Source: Blepharisma japonicum
Taxonomy: Eukaryota > Ciliophora > Heterotrichea > Heterotrichida > Blepharismidae
Length of the DNA stretch: 64,000 nt
NCBI GenBank assembly: GCA_949751835.1
Contig: CATKHK010000088.1
Coordinates: forward strand, 62,001-126,000
Direction of reading: 5' to 3'
Positions 1 to 11,467 of the stretch are shown one piece after another. Numbering within the stretch: the stretch's first letter is position 1; each line of letters starts with the position of its first letter. Under the pieces are notes generated by a model. The model was not told where the DNA came from, did not search any database, and saw only the letters and a program-made list of their open reading frames with translations. Both the position numbers and the translations under genes were made by a program.

Positions 1-1180
1 GTTCCTGAAAGTGCTCCATTAGTTGGGCAGGCACATGTTGGAGCAGCTGACATATTAGTTGGATCACTGCAAGTTACACAAGTGGTAGCAGTTGTTTGGC
101 ATGTAGCGCAGTTGGTGTTGCAAGCAGTACATGTAGCGGCTGCACTGAAGAAATAGCCGGCATTGCAGACACAAGTAGTTCCTGAAAGTGCTCCATTAGT
201 TGGGCAGGCACATGTTGGAGCAGCTGACATATTAGTTGGATCACTACAAGTTACACAAGTGGTAGCAGTTGTTTGGCATGTAGCGCATTTGGTGTTACAA
301 GCAGTACATGTAGCGGCTGCACTAAAGAAATAGCCGGCATTGCAGACACAAGTAGTTCCTGAAAGGGCTCCATTAGTTGGGCAAGCACATGTTGGAGCAG
401 CTGACATATTAGTTGGATCACTGCAAGTTACACAAGTGGCAGCAGTTGTTTGGCATGTAGCGCAGTTGGTGCTGCAAGCAGTACATGTAGCGGCTGCACT
501 GAAGAAATAGCCGGCATTGCAGACACAAGTAGTTCCTGAAAGCGCTCCATTAGTTGGGCAGGCACATGTTGGAGCAGCTGACATATTAGTTGGATCACTG
601 CAAGTTACACAAGTGGCAGCAGTTGTTTGGCATGTAGCGCATTTGGTGTTACAAGCAGTACATGTAGCGGCTGCACTGAAGAAATAGCCGGCATTGCAGA
701 CACAAGTAGTTCCTGAAAGTGCTCCATTAGTTGGGCAGGCACATGTTGGAGCAGCTGACATATTAGTTGGATCACTGCAAGTTACACAAGTGGCAGCAGT
801 TGTTTGGCATGTAGCGCAGTTGGTGCTGCAAGCACTGCAAGTAGTGGCTGCACTGAAGAAATAGCCGGTATTGCAGACACAAGTAGTTCCTGAAAGTGCT
901 CCATTAGTTGGGCAGGCACATGTTGGAGCAGCTGACATATGAGTTGTATCACTACAAGTTACACAAGTGGCAGCATTTGTTTGGCATGTAGCGCAGTTGG
1001 TGTTGCAAGCACTGCAAGTAGTGGCTGCACTGAAGTAATAGCCGGTATTGCAGACACAAGTAGTTCCTGAAAGTGCTCCATTAGTTGGGCAAGCGCATGT
1101 TGGAGCAGCTGACATATGAGTTGTATCACTGCAAGTTAAGCAAGTAGCAGCATTTGTTTGGCATGTAGCGCAATTGGTGT
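1..1180 (-). repeat. 177-bp in-frame coding tandem repeat
   Basis: A unit of 177 bp (59 codons) recurs at 1, 178, 355 and 532 and onwards with only scattered substitutions, and continues off the left edge. On the minus strand each unit encodes a Cys-rich module of the type CATCQT...THMSAAPTCACP...GTTCVCN. The period is a multiple of three, so copy-number changes keep the frame. Confidence 0.9.
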
Positions 1181-2114
1181 TGCAAGCAGTGCAACTACCA
1201 GCAGTTCCAAAGAAGCCTGACTTGCATTCACAAATTAAATCCTGAGAATTGAAGGAGGCATTAGCGTCAGTGCAACTGCAAACTCCTGCATTAGCTATCA
1301 TATGGTTGGTATCGTAGCAAGTTGTACAAAAAGTTTGAGTTCCAGCACACTCTTGACATGGTGGAGTGCAAGCTACACAAGCTCCTGCGCTTACAACATA
1401 GCCTGCAGCGCAGGTTTGGCAATCATTTGCATCAGCACAAGTTACACAATTTCCTTGGCCAGCAGTGCAAGCTCCAAGAATTGGCACTATCTTTATTTCT
1501 CTCTCTTTTGCTAAAACTCCTCCTACTTCGCTCATCAGTACTTGTCTTTCCCCTTCCTTGTCTTCATATAAGGCTTTAGAGATAGCAATACAAAATTCTT
1601 TGAGTTTTGAAAGTTCATCTAGCTTCATAAGTTTTTCAGCATTAATTTCCAAAGCTATAGACCTAATAGTATTATTTTCATTCACCTCACATTTCTTTGA
1701 GGCTACAATTTCTCCTTTTTCTTCATTATTAACCGCGAATATAGTGATATCCGCAGATAAGTCTTCACTTTGGATCATCTGACCGAACAGGATATCTGTG
1801 CATTGATTATTCTCGCCGAGCCTAAGCTTGCTTGTTGTAGGCTTAATGAGTAGTAAATCAGACATTATTTTAGCTGAAGTGGCTAAGGCTGACTGTAAAT
1901 TTTTAGTGGCTTCGTCAATGTTGAAGGATTCCTCGATTATCTGAGTGTGAATCCTCAAAGGCTTGTATAGGTGAGCTTGTTGACGAAATTCAGCGAGCGA
2001 TTTCAAGACGAGATGAGAGTCGCTTGTGAGGTCCTTAGCGTTGAACTTGGATGAAGCAGCTGTAAAACTGAGAATTGTGAGCATGCAGGCCCAAATGACA
2101 GTTCCTTTCAACAT
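1..2114 (-). CDS. M8-like pseudoprotease with cysteine-rich repeats (3' end outside window)
   Basis: The frame is open from the ATG at 2114 to the window edge, at least 704 codons, so the C-terminus is missing. Residues 1-21 form a signal peptide (MLKGTVIWACMLTILS). Residues about 35-215 resemble the N-terminal half of leishmanolysin (peptidase M8): the blocks ADITIF, KKCEVNENN and RSIALEIN follow the family order, but the expected zinc helix HExxH reads KLKEFCIAISKALY, so catalysis is unlikely. After it comes a Cys-rich region (CxxC...CxxC, CxC) that becomes a nearly perfect 59-residue repeat. The first 210 residues are almost identical to the gene at 12751-16683, so the two are recent duplicates. 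Likely secreted or on the cell surface. The M8 relationship is by motif only; the start is fixed by the conserved signal peptide. Confidence 0.75.
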   Translation of the reverse strand, partial: MLKGTVIWACMLTILSFTAASSKFNAKDLTSDSHLVLKSLAEFRQQAHLYKPLRIHTQIIEESFNIDEATKNLQSALATSAKIMSDLLLIKPTTSKLRLGENNQCTDILFGQMIQSEDLSADITIFAVNNEEKGEIVASKKCEVNENNTIRSIALEINAEKLMKLDELSKLKEFCIAISKALYEDKEGERQVLMSEVGGVLAKEREIKIVPILGACTAGQGNCVTCADANDCQTCAAGYVVSAGACVACTPPCQECAGTQTFCTTCYDTNHMIANAGVCSCTDANASFNSQDLICECKSGFFGTAGSCTACNTNCATCQTNAATCLTCSDTTHMSAAPTCACPTNGALSGTTCVCNTGYYFSAATTCSACNTNCATCQTNAATCVTCSDTTHMSAAPTCACPTNGALSGTTCVCNTGYFFSAATTCSACSTNCATCQTTAATCVTCSDPTNMSAAPTCACPTNGALSGTTCVCNAGYFFSAAATCTACNTKCATCQTTAATCVTCSDPTNMSAAPTCACPTNGALSGTTCVCNAGYFFSAAATCTACSTNCATCQTTAATCVTCSDPTNMSAAPTCACPTNGALSGTTCVCNAGYFFSAAATCTACNTKCATCQTTATTCVTCSDPTNMSAAPTCACPTNGALSGTTCVCNAGYFFSAAATCTACNTNCATCQTTATTCVTCSDPTNMSAAPTCACPTNGALSG

Positions 2115-2151
2115 TTTATTATTACCACACAAACAATATGGGAATAAAGGC
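2115..2151 (-). promoter_or_regulatory. Conserved 5' leader of M8-like gene, subfamily A
   Basis: Directly upstream of the ATG is TAATAATAAA, and about 26-36 bp upstream is CCTTTATTCCC. The same two blocks occur at the same spacing before the gene at 16683. Probably core promoter or initiation context; inferred from conservation only. Confidence 0.45.
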
Positions 2152-2682
2152 TTATATGGATGATTTTGAATAAATTAGGTGATAGATATGGTGAAGAAAT
2201 TAGTTGTGTTGTAAATTAGAAGGAAATTAAATATAACTTATAGTTTAGGATTAAGGGTAGGTAAAGGGATTTTTTATTAGAATTGAAATTTTTGTTGGAG
2301 ATTATGGCGAATTAAATGCTGCGTGGCTTGGTATAAAAGGAATACATTAACCTCAATTAAGTGAACTTTTAAACGATTAGAAATCCTTCTAAAGACAAGC
2401 CTAATAAAATTTTTTAAATTTGATAGTAATTTTTACAAATGACTGTTGAATGATCTTCATATTTTAAGTAGCACAACATTCTATTAAACTATTTCTACAT
2501 ATAAATGGCTTGCAAACAGCTTGTACCCAATTCTTTTAGGATTATTTGTATATTTTTTATATCAATGCTTTATATTATTATTATTCAGCAATTTATACAA
2601 AGAAAATAAAAAATTTCAACAATTTCTAAAAAATTCGATTGATTCAGAAAATTAAGGATCAATTTTGAATAATTATGTATGC

Positions 2683-2960
2683 CTGGCATAAATTATTGTT
2701 TAATTTTCTTTTATTATTGTATTAAGCTTAAGTCAAGTGATTTCAAATATTCTGGGATTGCTATCAAAAAATTGTTGTCATTTCCAGTTAGAAAAATAGC
2801 TGGGAATCAAAACAGACATGAATAGGCGTATTTATAGTGAATAAAAATGACGAGAATAAGTATGAAAAATTGTTGAAGGTTTATTTTGCAAATAAAAATA
2901 AAATTATAAACTATATTCCTTATCATGATGGACAAAAATATGGGATGATATATTTTTTTA
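2683..2960. repeat. Dispersed about 275-bp repeat, copy 1
   Basis: This stretch is nearly identical to 30570-30852 and recognisable but diverged at 17195-17420. It contains a small hairpin, CCAGTTA-gaaaaa-TAGCTGG. Copies 1 and 3 sit at corresponding places upstream of paralogous genes; the 30.6 kb copy does not. Confidence 0.7.
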
Positions 2961-4700
2961 GGTATTTGAAATCTGCTCCAAAATATTATCTAGCAAAAAG
3001 CTTATAAAATTATAGTTTAAAAAATGTAAAATATTAACAAAGAGTAGATTAAAATTTTAGATTTCACTTTTGAATTTTAAATAGTTTCATAGCAAAAATA
3101 TATGAATTTAAATAAGCAGAATATAAAAAATATAAAATTCCAATTCAACTTTATTTCTCACCAAACTCCTTGTATTTATATAATTATATAATAAATCTTT
3201 TGATAGCGATTATACGTTGATATCGTTATTATAAATCAATACAGATATAATAATTCATAATTCGAACTCCGGCTAACTTTTATATATTAAAAATACTTCA
3301 TTTAATTTTTTATAATAAAATCACTTAGAAAGAAACTCTAATATTAATTACCAATACATACTTTTTAATGGAGAGATAAAGTTAACTTTATGCATATTTA
3401 TATCGAATTTAAAATATAAAATATTAGCATATATCTATAGGAAACCCCTATATCACATTTTTCTATTAATTTTAGCAATTCTTATCATTTAAATTTACTA
3501 TCTTCTGCTAATTTCATACCCATTATGTACAATAATTGAATTTAATTACTATATACCATTAAAAGGAAAGCTTATATCCTCATAAATTATTATAAAACAT
3601 AACTTAAATTTTTATTACAGCAAATTGATATAAAATTAGCCCAAATCAAGAGGGTTTCTTAACTTTAGATTCATTACGATATTTATATTATATAAATTTA
3701 TTACAAAGTAAATACATTAGGGGTATTTTTAAAATATGAAATGAAAATTTTTTGATATTTCAAATTTCAGACTTTCCGATTAGATATTATGATTAGTGCT
3801 TGAGATCGATAAATATTTTTGAATTTCCCATTTCTGTCCTTCAGCAATAGCAATTTAGATAATTTTCAACAAATTCTTTTTATTTTCCAAAATCAATTAT
3901 AAATCTTTTTCAACTCATTTTTGAGTTAAAATGGAATTATGTTATAAATTTCATTTAATTGAGTTCTCTTAACTAATAATTATCTATTATGCATATATAA
4001 GCAGCATTTTCACATAAATTCCTGGAATTTGTTATTAAGCCATTAGAAAGATATGACTTAAAAATAAGATCTATTTCACTTTAAACTATCCTTGCCATGT
4101 TTTAATCATTTTCGAAATTCATCGTATTTACTATAGAAATTGAATATTCTATATCCCCATCTTTTATCATAAAGCCGATAACCTTATCAAGTTCTGATTA
4201 TTTTAAAATTTAATTATAAAAGTACATTTGGAATCTGGAGCTTCCCATAAACTCTCTTTTTAATATCAATAATAATTAGAAGCTTTGAATCTTTAAACAT
4301 CAAATAATTCTAAGTCTAATTGTTAATAGCCCAAAATAAGGATTTTTGTAATATCTTCAGATTATGGAAAGGTCACCTCATTCGCAATAAGCATCAGAGA
4401 TAACAGAGGGAAAAAAAACTTTTTAAATCGAAACAATCTTCAAAAGGAAATAGAATTAAAAATGTTGAGTCTCAGTCAAATTTAGTATAAAATTTTAATC
4501 AAAAGTTGATTATAAATTATAAAAATGGTCTCAAAGTTTCAATATAAAGATATCAAAACTAATTATAAATAAATCTTACTAATAAACTAGCAGGGAGTAA
4601 AATATATATTTTATTTCTTATTCTATAATGAAGCATTATTTAAATTTTATTTTATTATTACAAAGGAAGACATGGAATATTATATTATCATAATAATTAA

Positions 4701-6384
4701 AGCTGTTTTATACAGATAGATTCTATTATTCAAAGATAATTTCGCACAAAATTTTTAGAAAAGCTAAGCAAAAAAGCAAAATTTATTAGATTATTAAAAT
4801 TTGTGCTTGAAAAGTTACTTATTAAAAGTTCATCAATAGGAAATGAAATAATTATAAAAGAAAAAATCAAATTTAGTGCAAGGAAAATAAATTAAGCAAA
4901 ACTAGGCTAAGGCTATGAATTAGTAAGCGCTCAAATTCAATACAAGTGGTGCAAGTTTTTATTAAAATTTTAATTTTTTCTTAAAGACAAACTCAAAAAG
5001 TCGCCTCAGTATTTTTAAACTATTTTTTCAAAATAATATATATATTTGTTTTGGGCAATCAATTTCAGCTTATTTTATCTGAATTTCTTGTAGTTTAATA
5101 CTTGTCATTAACTGTATTTTTAAAATGAAACATATAGTAGAAATTCCAAGAAGTGCGTTTAGAATTTTTACTGATCAACTTGCTGCTATGTTTCTCTTAT
5201 ATATAATGATAGGTAAGCATACTTAAGCAAAAACAATTTTTATGTTCGCAACTTTGGCTATATAATTTTGATAAGTAAAGTAGGTAATTCATTTTTATAT
5301 TTAATATTTAATAATTATTACTTTGATATACTTTGAGTCTATTCTTTGAGGAAAATTATTTATAGTCATTCTTTATAAAAATGCTCTTTATTCAACTAGC
5401 TAACTCATTTGGAAAACTTCCCAAATCATTGGTTTTTGTTAGAACTATTTAAAATAGAAAATCATTCAATCGCAACTAATATTGACATTTAGGCATACCA
5501 TTATAGCAGCTATCATGCTGGAATAAAACTATTGGAAAACCCTCTTTAAGGGTGGATAAAATATGCTTAATATGAATGTTTTATAAAGCATTATTCTCTT
5601 GCTTTGACATATTGAAGTGATAGTTATTTAGGAGCTTAGTTAATTATATATATAATAATAAAAAAATTAAATAGGTAATAAAAATTTATCAAACTGGCTT
5701 AAAGAAATCATCAATAAATAAACATTTTTTAGTTATGAAAAGGCTAAGAGCCTCAAATTTTCTTAATTCATATAAGCTCTAATGAGATGATTAAAGGTTA
5801 AGAAAAGATTTATATAAACCAAGCATCATACATTATCACTTGATTAAAAATGAATGGCATTGAAAATCAAGCTAAATAGACTTATATAAAATATTTCAGC
5901 AATGATTACAGAATATGTTTGATATTGCAAAAATTTACTCAAAAATAAATAGATGCCGCTACCAAAGCCAACTATATTAGAAAAAGTAATTAGATGATAT
6001 ACAAAAGTAATCATTGAGAAAATTTAAAATTAAAATGCATATATTTATACAAATTATACTAATTTTTGTCAAATTATTTTGCATATTTTGCAAAATTCTG
6101 TCATTACTCGATTCTCAAATCCTTCAATACCCTATACAATTATTATAAAGCTTACAAGCTAAATTTTAAAATCGATTGGAAATTTTCTATTGCATTTATC
6201 ATATCAACTTATCTATCTCAGATTTCTTATATTTAACAATTTTAACAATAAATATAATAAATAATAATCTTTAGATCCTATCAATTAATAAAGGACTTTT
6301 ATACTGCAAATAAGCTATTATTCAATAAAATATAATATTTTTTATTTATTGCTTTTATTAGCTTTCTTTAAAAAAAATTCATTT
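4701..6384. other. AT-rich spacer with one weak coding relic
   Basis: Mostly low-complexity AT-rich DNA. A short ORF at about 5125-5226 (MKHIVEIPRSAFRIFTDQLA) is followed by GTAAGCATACTTAAG, which has the 15-nt length and GT-AG ends of heterotrich introns; too short to call a gene. A patch at about 5430-5640 reads protein-like on the plus strand but is broken by UAA/UAG in every frame. Nothing else supportable. Confidence 0.25.
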
Positions 6385-6500
6385 GAAAAATATTTCTTAT
6401 TATAGCGAAATCAATTTTTTTAAGCTTTAATCAGTAATGCAGGTAATTTCATTTTGTTATAATTGCCAATTATAAGATCCATAATACTTCACATTGCTTC
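6385..6500 (-). repeat. Signal-peptide-start relic block, copy 1
   Basis: On the minus strand this reads ATGAAATTACCTGCATTACT followed by GATTAAAGC, a decayed short signal-peptide-like start (MKLPALLIKA). It is a member of the block found after the small zinc-module genes, but no such gene lies immediately upstream. It forms a duplicated pair with the copy at 7500-7610. Confidence 0.45.
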
Positions 6501-7499
6501 CCAAAGAGGGACTTATACACAAAAGAAAATTAAAGTATAAATTTTTTGAGAATATTGGCCTAGTTTAAACTAAGTCATATCAATGAGAAAATAATTAATT
6601 ACTATTGATTTGGATTTCTTTATTGATTATTAGAGAGATTTCAAAAATAGCTATTTAATATTCTGTGCGCTGTATTAGACAAATCTGTTTAAATATCTGC
6701 TTATCATAAACGAAAAATTAATATTTTTATCTTTTAAAAAAATTATTGTATTTTAAATATCAGATAAAGAAGATAAAGAGTTCAATATTGCTATAATAAC
6801 GATGAAAATAAGTCGAATCATTTTTCGAAATAGAAGAAATACTTTTTAAATAAGCTTCGCTTAATAAAATTTAAAAAGGGATTTATATATGATTGACTAT
6901 TATATAAAAGATGGTCTTATTTTATTATAAAAATAAGCAAGCGACTTTTATTTGTAAATTTTTTATAAGCGTCATACATATAATATCAGCCTAATTCAAA
7001 AAAAGATATCTCAAAATCAAAACTACAAATAAAATTAAAAATATAAAATTTATTGTTGATTATTAAATTTGAAAAGTAATTAAACTAAATAATTTATAGT
7101 ATCCTAAATTTTAAGTAAATTAGGAAGGCATTTTTTATAAAAATATAAAATATATTTTGAGTCTTGAAGATAAAGTTTAAAATTTCACCTTAACATTTAA
7201 ATTATTAAGCTGGCTTTTTAAGTAGACTAATTAATTTATTATTGGAAATTTCGAATTTGCTAGAACTTTTGTTTGTATTTACGATCATCTTGCCTCAATT
7301 TTTTATAATCTAATATTCTTTAAGAATTTGATTAATAAATATATTAAGACTAATCTTTATATCAAAAAATTCATATGCCAGATCATAACCATAAATAAAG
7401 CGAATTTTTATGCCATCAATAAGCTATTTTTTATAAGAAGTAAAATATTTTTATTTATTACTTTTTGCAAATCTCCTTAGATATTTTCTTATAAAAAGT
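6501..7499. other. AT-rich spacer
   Basis: No open frame with coding character is visible on either strand. The right part (about 7340-7500) is a diverged duplicate of about 6240-6384, indicating a local duplication of roughly 1.1 kb. Confidence 0.4.
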
Positions 7500-7610
7500 G
7501 CATTTGGGTAAAATATTTCTTATTATCGCAATATCGACTTTTTATAAACTTTGATCAGTAATACAGGTAATTTCATTTTTCTTATACCTGATAAATATTT
7601 CCTATGCACA
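7500..7610 (-). repeat. Signal-peptide-start relic block, copy 2
   Basis: The minus strand reads ATGAAATTACCTGTATTACT then GATCAAAGTTTATAAAAAG, encoding MKLPVLLIKVYKKS before stops. It lies about 0.6 kb downstream of the stop of the gene at 8217-8612 and on the same strand, as in the other units. Confidence 0.5.
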
Positions 7611-8216
7611 ATTATTATGTGCTTTTGAGCCAAAAAATCTTATTCTTATTATTTTCATTTCAATTTAACTTGGCAGATTTAATCCTTCTCATACAAATTT
7701 TAAAATTAAACAACCCCAGGCATTCTGTTTCTAGGTCAGGCTGGTGATGATATAAATTTTTTGTGACAGGAGGTTAAAATATGAGGAATATTCAAATATA
7801 ATGAATTTAATTAATCGATACAGGGAAAGATTATTAGTTGCTGAAGCATTTATTTATTAATTATTTATTCTCTTCTACTTAGTGTAAAATAATAAAAAAA
7901 TTCTAATAGGCGACAAAATGTCCAGGCCAGTTTGATGACATCGACAATGTAAGCATTTTTGAAAATTTTTTTTACATAGAATCTAAGATCAAAACTTATC
8001 TAAACCTTTCTGTTTACAATCCAATGGTCTTTTATCTATAGAATTTCAACTAAAATTTTTTAATCTTGACCAAAGACATAAAAATATTTCTTGTATCTAT
8101 GGCGAATTATTGATTACCTCTGCTATCTCTTATCCTAAGTCCTTAAACTGAATTTAATTCACTTTATCGGTATTCTTGCAGATAACTCAGCTTAGTTAAA
8201 CTTAAATCTAATCTTC

Positions 8217-8612
8217 TTATTTAGGGGTTTTATTAAATCCCGACTTGTGGTAATTCCTTAAGTAGCAAGTTTGGCACATTCCAATGGCATAGAGTGGGCG
8301 ATCTATATGTGTGCATGACCAAGCCTTTTTTTGTCTTCCGATTCTATGATAGCAATTGTTGCACATACCCTTGGCATAGTGCCGTTTATTTATATGAAGG
8401 CAAGCTGTATTCTTTTTTCTTGGGATTTTTTTGAATTTGGTCCTTGCACTATTTTTAACTTCTTTATGTATCTTGGTTTCTTCAACATCTCTATCTTCGT
8501 CAACAAACTCTATTTCAGGCAGTCTTAGGCCCGATCCTTCTTCTGGTGATTTAAATATCAAGGAAAACATTCCTGAAAAAATTGAAAGTTTATGCTCGAT
8601 GTTTTCAGCCAT
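8217..8612 (-). CDS. Small double zinc-module protein, copy 1
   Basis: 131 aa, product unrecognised beyond its motifs. N-terminus: conserved LSIFSGMFSLIF and GLRLPEI, then an acidic linker, then a basic stretch. C-terminus: two tandem modules of the form C-x-H-x10-C-x2-C (CLHINKRHYAKGMCNNC and CTHIDRPLYAIGMCQTC) separated by the GRQKKAW linker, suggesting two zinc ions. No signal peptide or membrane segment, so nuclear or cytosolic is likely. The most diverged of ten paralogues here (PLYAIGMC where most have QLYAKGMC). The start is fixed by alignment with sister genes and by the CCATTTATA box 31-39 bp upstream. Nucleic-acid or protein binding is plausible but inferred. Confidence 0.85.
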   Translation of the reverse strand: MAENIEHKLSIFSGMFSLIFKSPEEGSGLRLPEIEFVDEDRDVEETKIHKEVKNSARTKFKKIPRKKNTACLHINKRHYAKGMCNNCYHRIGRQKKAWSCTHIDRPLYAIGMCQTCYLRNYHKSGFNKTPK

Positions 8613-8642
8613 CTATAATATCATGTTATTCGCAAGTTGAAA

Positions 8643-8651
8643 TATAAATGG
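8643..8651 (-). promoter_or_regulatory. CCATTTATA box
   Basis: The minus strand reads CCATTTATA 31 bp before the ATG, followed by ATATTATAG directly before the start. The same box precedes most sister genes at 25-45 bp. Confidence 0.5.
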
Positions 8652-10424
8652 AAAGGCATAATATCGCAGCAGTTAAAAAAATGACAACTTAAATCCAAAA
8701 TCGCCATTCTATTATGTTCAGTATAAAATTTAATTTTTTAGTTTATCAAGGAGGTGAAGAAGAATAAAGAATTCCAAGAAACTTTGAAATATAATAACTA
8801 TAATTGAAAAGATTTTTATTTTTTAAAATTTATTATTTGTAGGAAAAATGATACCCTCTGGCTAATTTTCTTTAGCATAATTATTTTTATACAGATATAT
8901 AAAATTTTAACACTAAGGTTTGAGAATCTCTGAGGTTATGCTACGGTTCTATTGGGCAGTCTTTTAATATTTGAAAATCCTACTCTATTGGTCTAGTGCT
9001 TTGCAATTGGGCTAGGACAAGATCTAATTGCATCTCCAAATGGTTTTGGCAGTTTGTTGATGTCTATTTATATCCATGGGTCTATAGGGCCTGCTTAATC
9101 TTTTATAGCCCTTTTTGCTTCTTGCTATGCATGAATTTTCGCAGTAAAAATTAATTGGTATATAATATTTGATTCAAAATCACTTATTTACAAAACTCAT
9201 TCATAATTTTATTAAATTATTATGATTTAATTGAATAATCGCTAAAAGATAAAGAAACATTTCCTCTCCCTCTTTAAAATATCCTATAACTTTTTTTTTC
9301 AATTTTTCTATACTGATTTTATAAAAGTATCTTGAAAATAAAATAAATATTCAAATTCTATCTTGATTACATTTTAACGCGATTTACGATTAAAGCTTCA
9401 ATAGGGATTTTGCACCATATATTATTAGTCAGTGTTTATAAGATAAAATCCAAGTTTTCTACTCTACTCATTTTTGTTAAAAGTTTTTGCGAGTCTCATT
9501 TTAGAAACTCATTTTAGGCCATTTAAAGTTATTACTTTCACCCTTTATTGTTATTATCCCTTTTATGTCATATTCTTATTAGTTAGGATCTATGTAAAAT
9601 ATTTTTAATATAATAATTTCATAGTTTTCATCCATCAATAATATTATGCTATCCACGTATTAAACATAGAATAGAGTTATCGACATATAATCTTATTTAT
9701 GAAACAAATATTTGTATTACTGAATAATCAAAATAAGTAATTATTAGCATAAGTTGTAGCATTTTTAACTTTAGTCTTCAGCTATATGACAAAAATTCAC
9801 CAAATTAAGTAAGGAAACTGCTTGGGATTATAAACTCTGAAATAATAGCAAAAGAAACCTTATTTTTCAATCAAATACCTCAAGAATTTAAAAATTATAA
9901 AAAGGTCGGAATACCAAAATATCAAAAATAAATCTTGTGTCTTAGCTTAAAAACACCACAAACAATTCTGATTGTTGATAAGGCATTAGATTTTGCTCAT
10001 TACTCTTTCTTTAAAATTTTGAAAATGGAATTAAAATTTTCAATTTTATTGGAATAAAACTTATAAATATTAAACTTTATTAAAATTTTCAAATAAAGAT
10101 GCTGATTTCTTATATTTTGATGAAAAAAAATCATGCAATTATAAATTAAACCAAATAATTACGATCTCGGATGCAATTCAAATTAAATTAAAGTCATTAA
10201 GATATCAGATGAAATTCAAAATATATTAAAATCACTTAGATTTTAGATAAAATAAAAATAAAGCACGATGGATTATAAAATCCTGAAGAAGAGTAGTTCT
10301 GAGATAAATCCCTATTAGCAAAGATGCTCTACCTTCAAATATAGATGATGAGCGGACATTCTAAGATTTATTTTTATATGCTCAGATAAAAAGATAAGAA
10401 TTTTATTAATTTTTTTAATGTTAA
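8652..10424. other. AT-rich spacer with a less AT-rich island at about 8935-9150
   Basis: The island at 8935-9150 is clearly richer in G+C than its surroundings and has long frames on both strands when UGA is Trp, but stops interrupt the best minus frames and I cannot identify a product. It is probably a decayed coding fragment. The rest shows nothing I can support. Confidence 0.3.
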
Positions 10425-10781
10425 AATTGCTGATGCATTAAATATAAGATTTTGCAAGAAGTTCTTATAGTGCTTGACATGCGGGGCTATTATTGGCATA
10501 ATAGCAAATTTTCACATGAGGATACTGAATAAATATATGGCTTCACATGTTGAAATGCTTTAGGTGTTTAAAATAACCCCACATACCGAACCCAACGAAA
10601 AATTTATGTAAGAGATGATAGCGCTTTTTTAACATTAAAAGAGCTTATAATAAGGTTAAATAGTTATGTAAAAAATGAAATGATTATAATAATAAATAAG
10701 CAGCTTTGGCTTATAGAAGATATATCCGCTACAATTCATATCATAATAGCTTTCCTTTATTGTAATTCAGAAAGAAATTAA
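10425..10781 (+). pseudogene. Unidentified coding relic
   Basis: One frame runs 118 codons with protein-like composition: LQEVLIVLDMRGYYWHNSKF near the start and TYRTQRKIYVRDDSAFLTL then KELIIRLNSYVKNEM in the second half, ending TAA TAA. Two TGA codons fall where Trp reads well (NCWCI, FTCWNA). Two internal TAA codons break it and no clear ATG start is seen. The unbroken second half (about 70 codons) is the strongest evidence for coding origin. Family unknown. Confidence 0.4.
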
Positions 10782-11189
10782 TAAATAATAATTGAAATAT
10801 ATTTCTAAGAAAGTTGAATAAGAAAAAGCTAAGCAAGGCTAAAAAATCCATATCATTTTAAAATTTATGCAAATGTGCAAAGTTTTATTCATTTTATATT
10901 TTAAGTCTTAAATAAAAAACGACCTATTTTCATATTATAATTATTCGACCAAATAAATTTTCTAAAACCACTTTATTTGGCTTTTCGAAAATTTTGTATA
11001 AGCAATTTTCAGTAGCTACATGAATTATTATTATATCGCTTAATAATTTTGATTGAAATTTTAGCAAAGAATGATCTTGAAATAAAAAGAATTCGTTATT
11101 TAATGGTAAAAGAGATAATATTTCAATATATAGCTTACTATTTTTTTTCTTATCAGTGTTTAGCTTATAATAAGCCTTTTAGAGTAGAA
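10782..11189. other. AT-rich spacer
   Basis: No coding signal or repeat beyond AT-rich sequence recognised. Confidence 0.3.
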
Positions 11190-11310
11190 AACTTTGTTAT
11201 TATTAAAATTTCAACTTTATAAATTTGGATCAGTAAGTAAGTTAATTTCATATTTGTTTATTTGATAATTATACTTTATGCAACAGTCAGACTAAAAAAT
11301 ATGGTATTAT
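11190..11310 (-). repeat. Signal-peptide-start relic block, copy 3
   Basis: On the minus strand: an upstream part with CCATATTTTTTAGTCTGACTG, then ATGAAATTAACTTACTTACT, encoding MKLTYLLIQIYKVEILI before a stop about 29 codons in. It begins about 160 bp downstream of the stop of the zinc-module gene at 11468-11881 on the same strand. Confidence 0.55.
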
Positions 11311-11467
11311 AAAAATTCAAATTTAATGACTGTGAATTATTAATTTATTAAGGATTAATCATTTGTTAAGCCCTAGTATAGTGTTAAATATTTCTTAAAG
11401 ACACTCTATTAAGCTATTTTTACTTACATACCAAGCTTTTTAAACAATAATTAAATTATCCTAAAAA

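Larger units (their letters stand above)
2115..4700. repeat. Upstream flank duplicated with 16684-18950
   Basis: The flank of the gene ending at 2114 matches, with many indels, the flank of its paralogue at 16684-18950. Shared landmarks include TTTTAGGATTAT, GGAGAGATAAAG.TAACTTTAT (about 1.2 kb upstream in both) and TCATT.CAATAAGCAT. This shows segmental duplication of gene plus promoter region. I see no convincing gene inside. Confidence 0.6.

Noticed and set aside
1-1180. CRISPR-like or satellite array
   Set aside because: Units are 177 bp, without spacers, in frame and inside a secreted protein gene.
5125-5265. Mini-gene with a 15-nt intron
   Set aside because: The GT-AG candidate has the right length, but the joined product is only about 45 residues and has no conserved partner.
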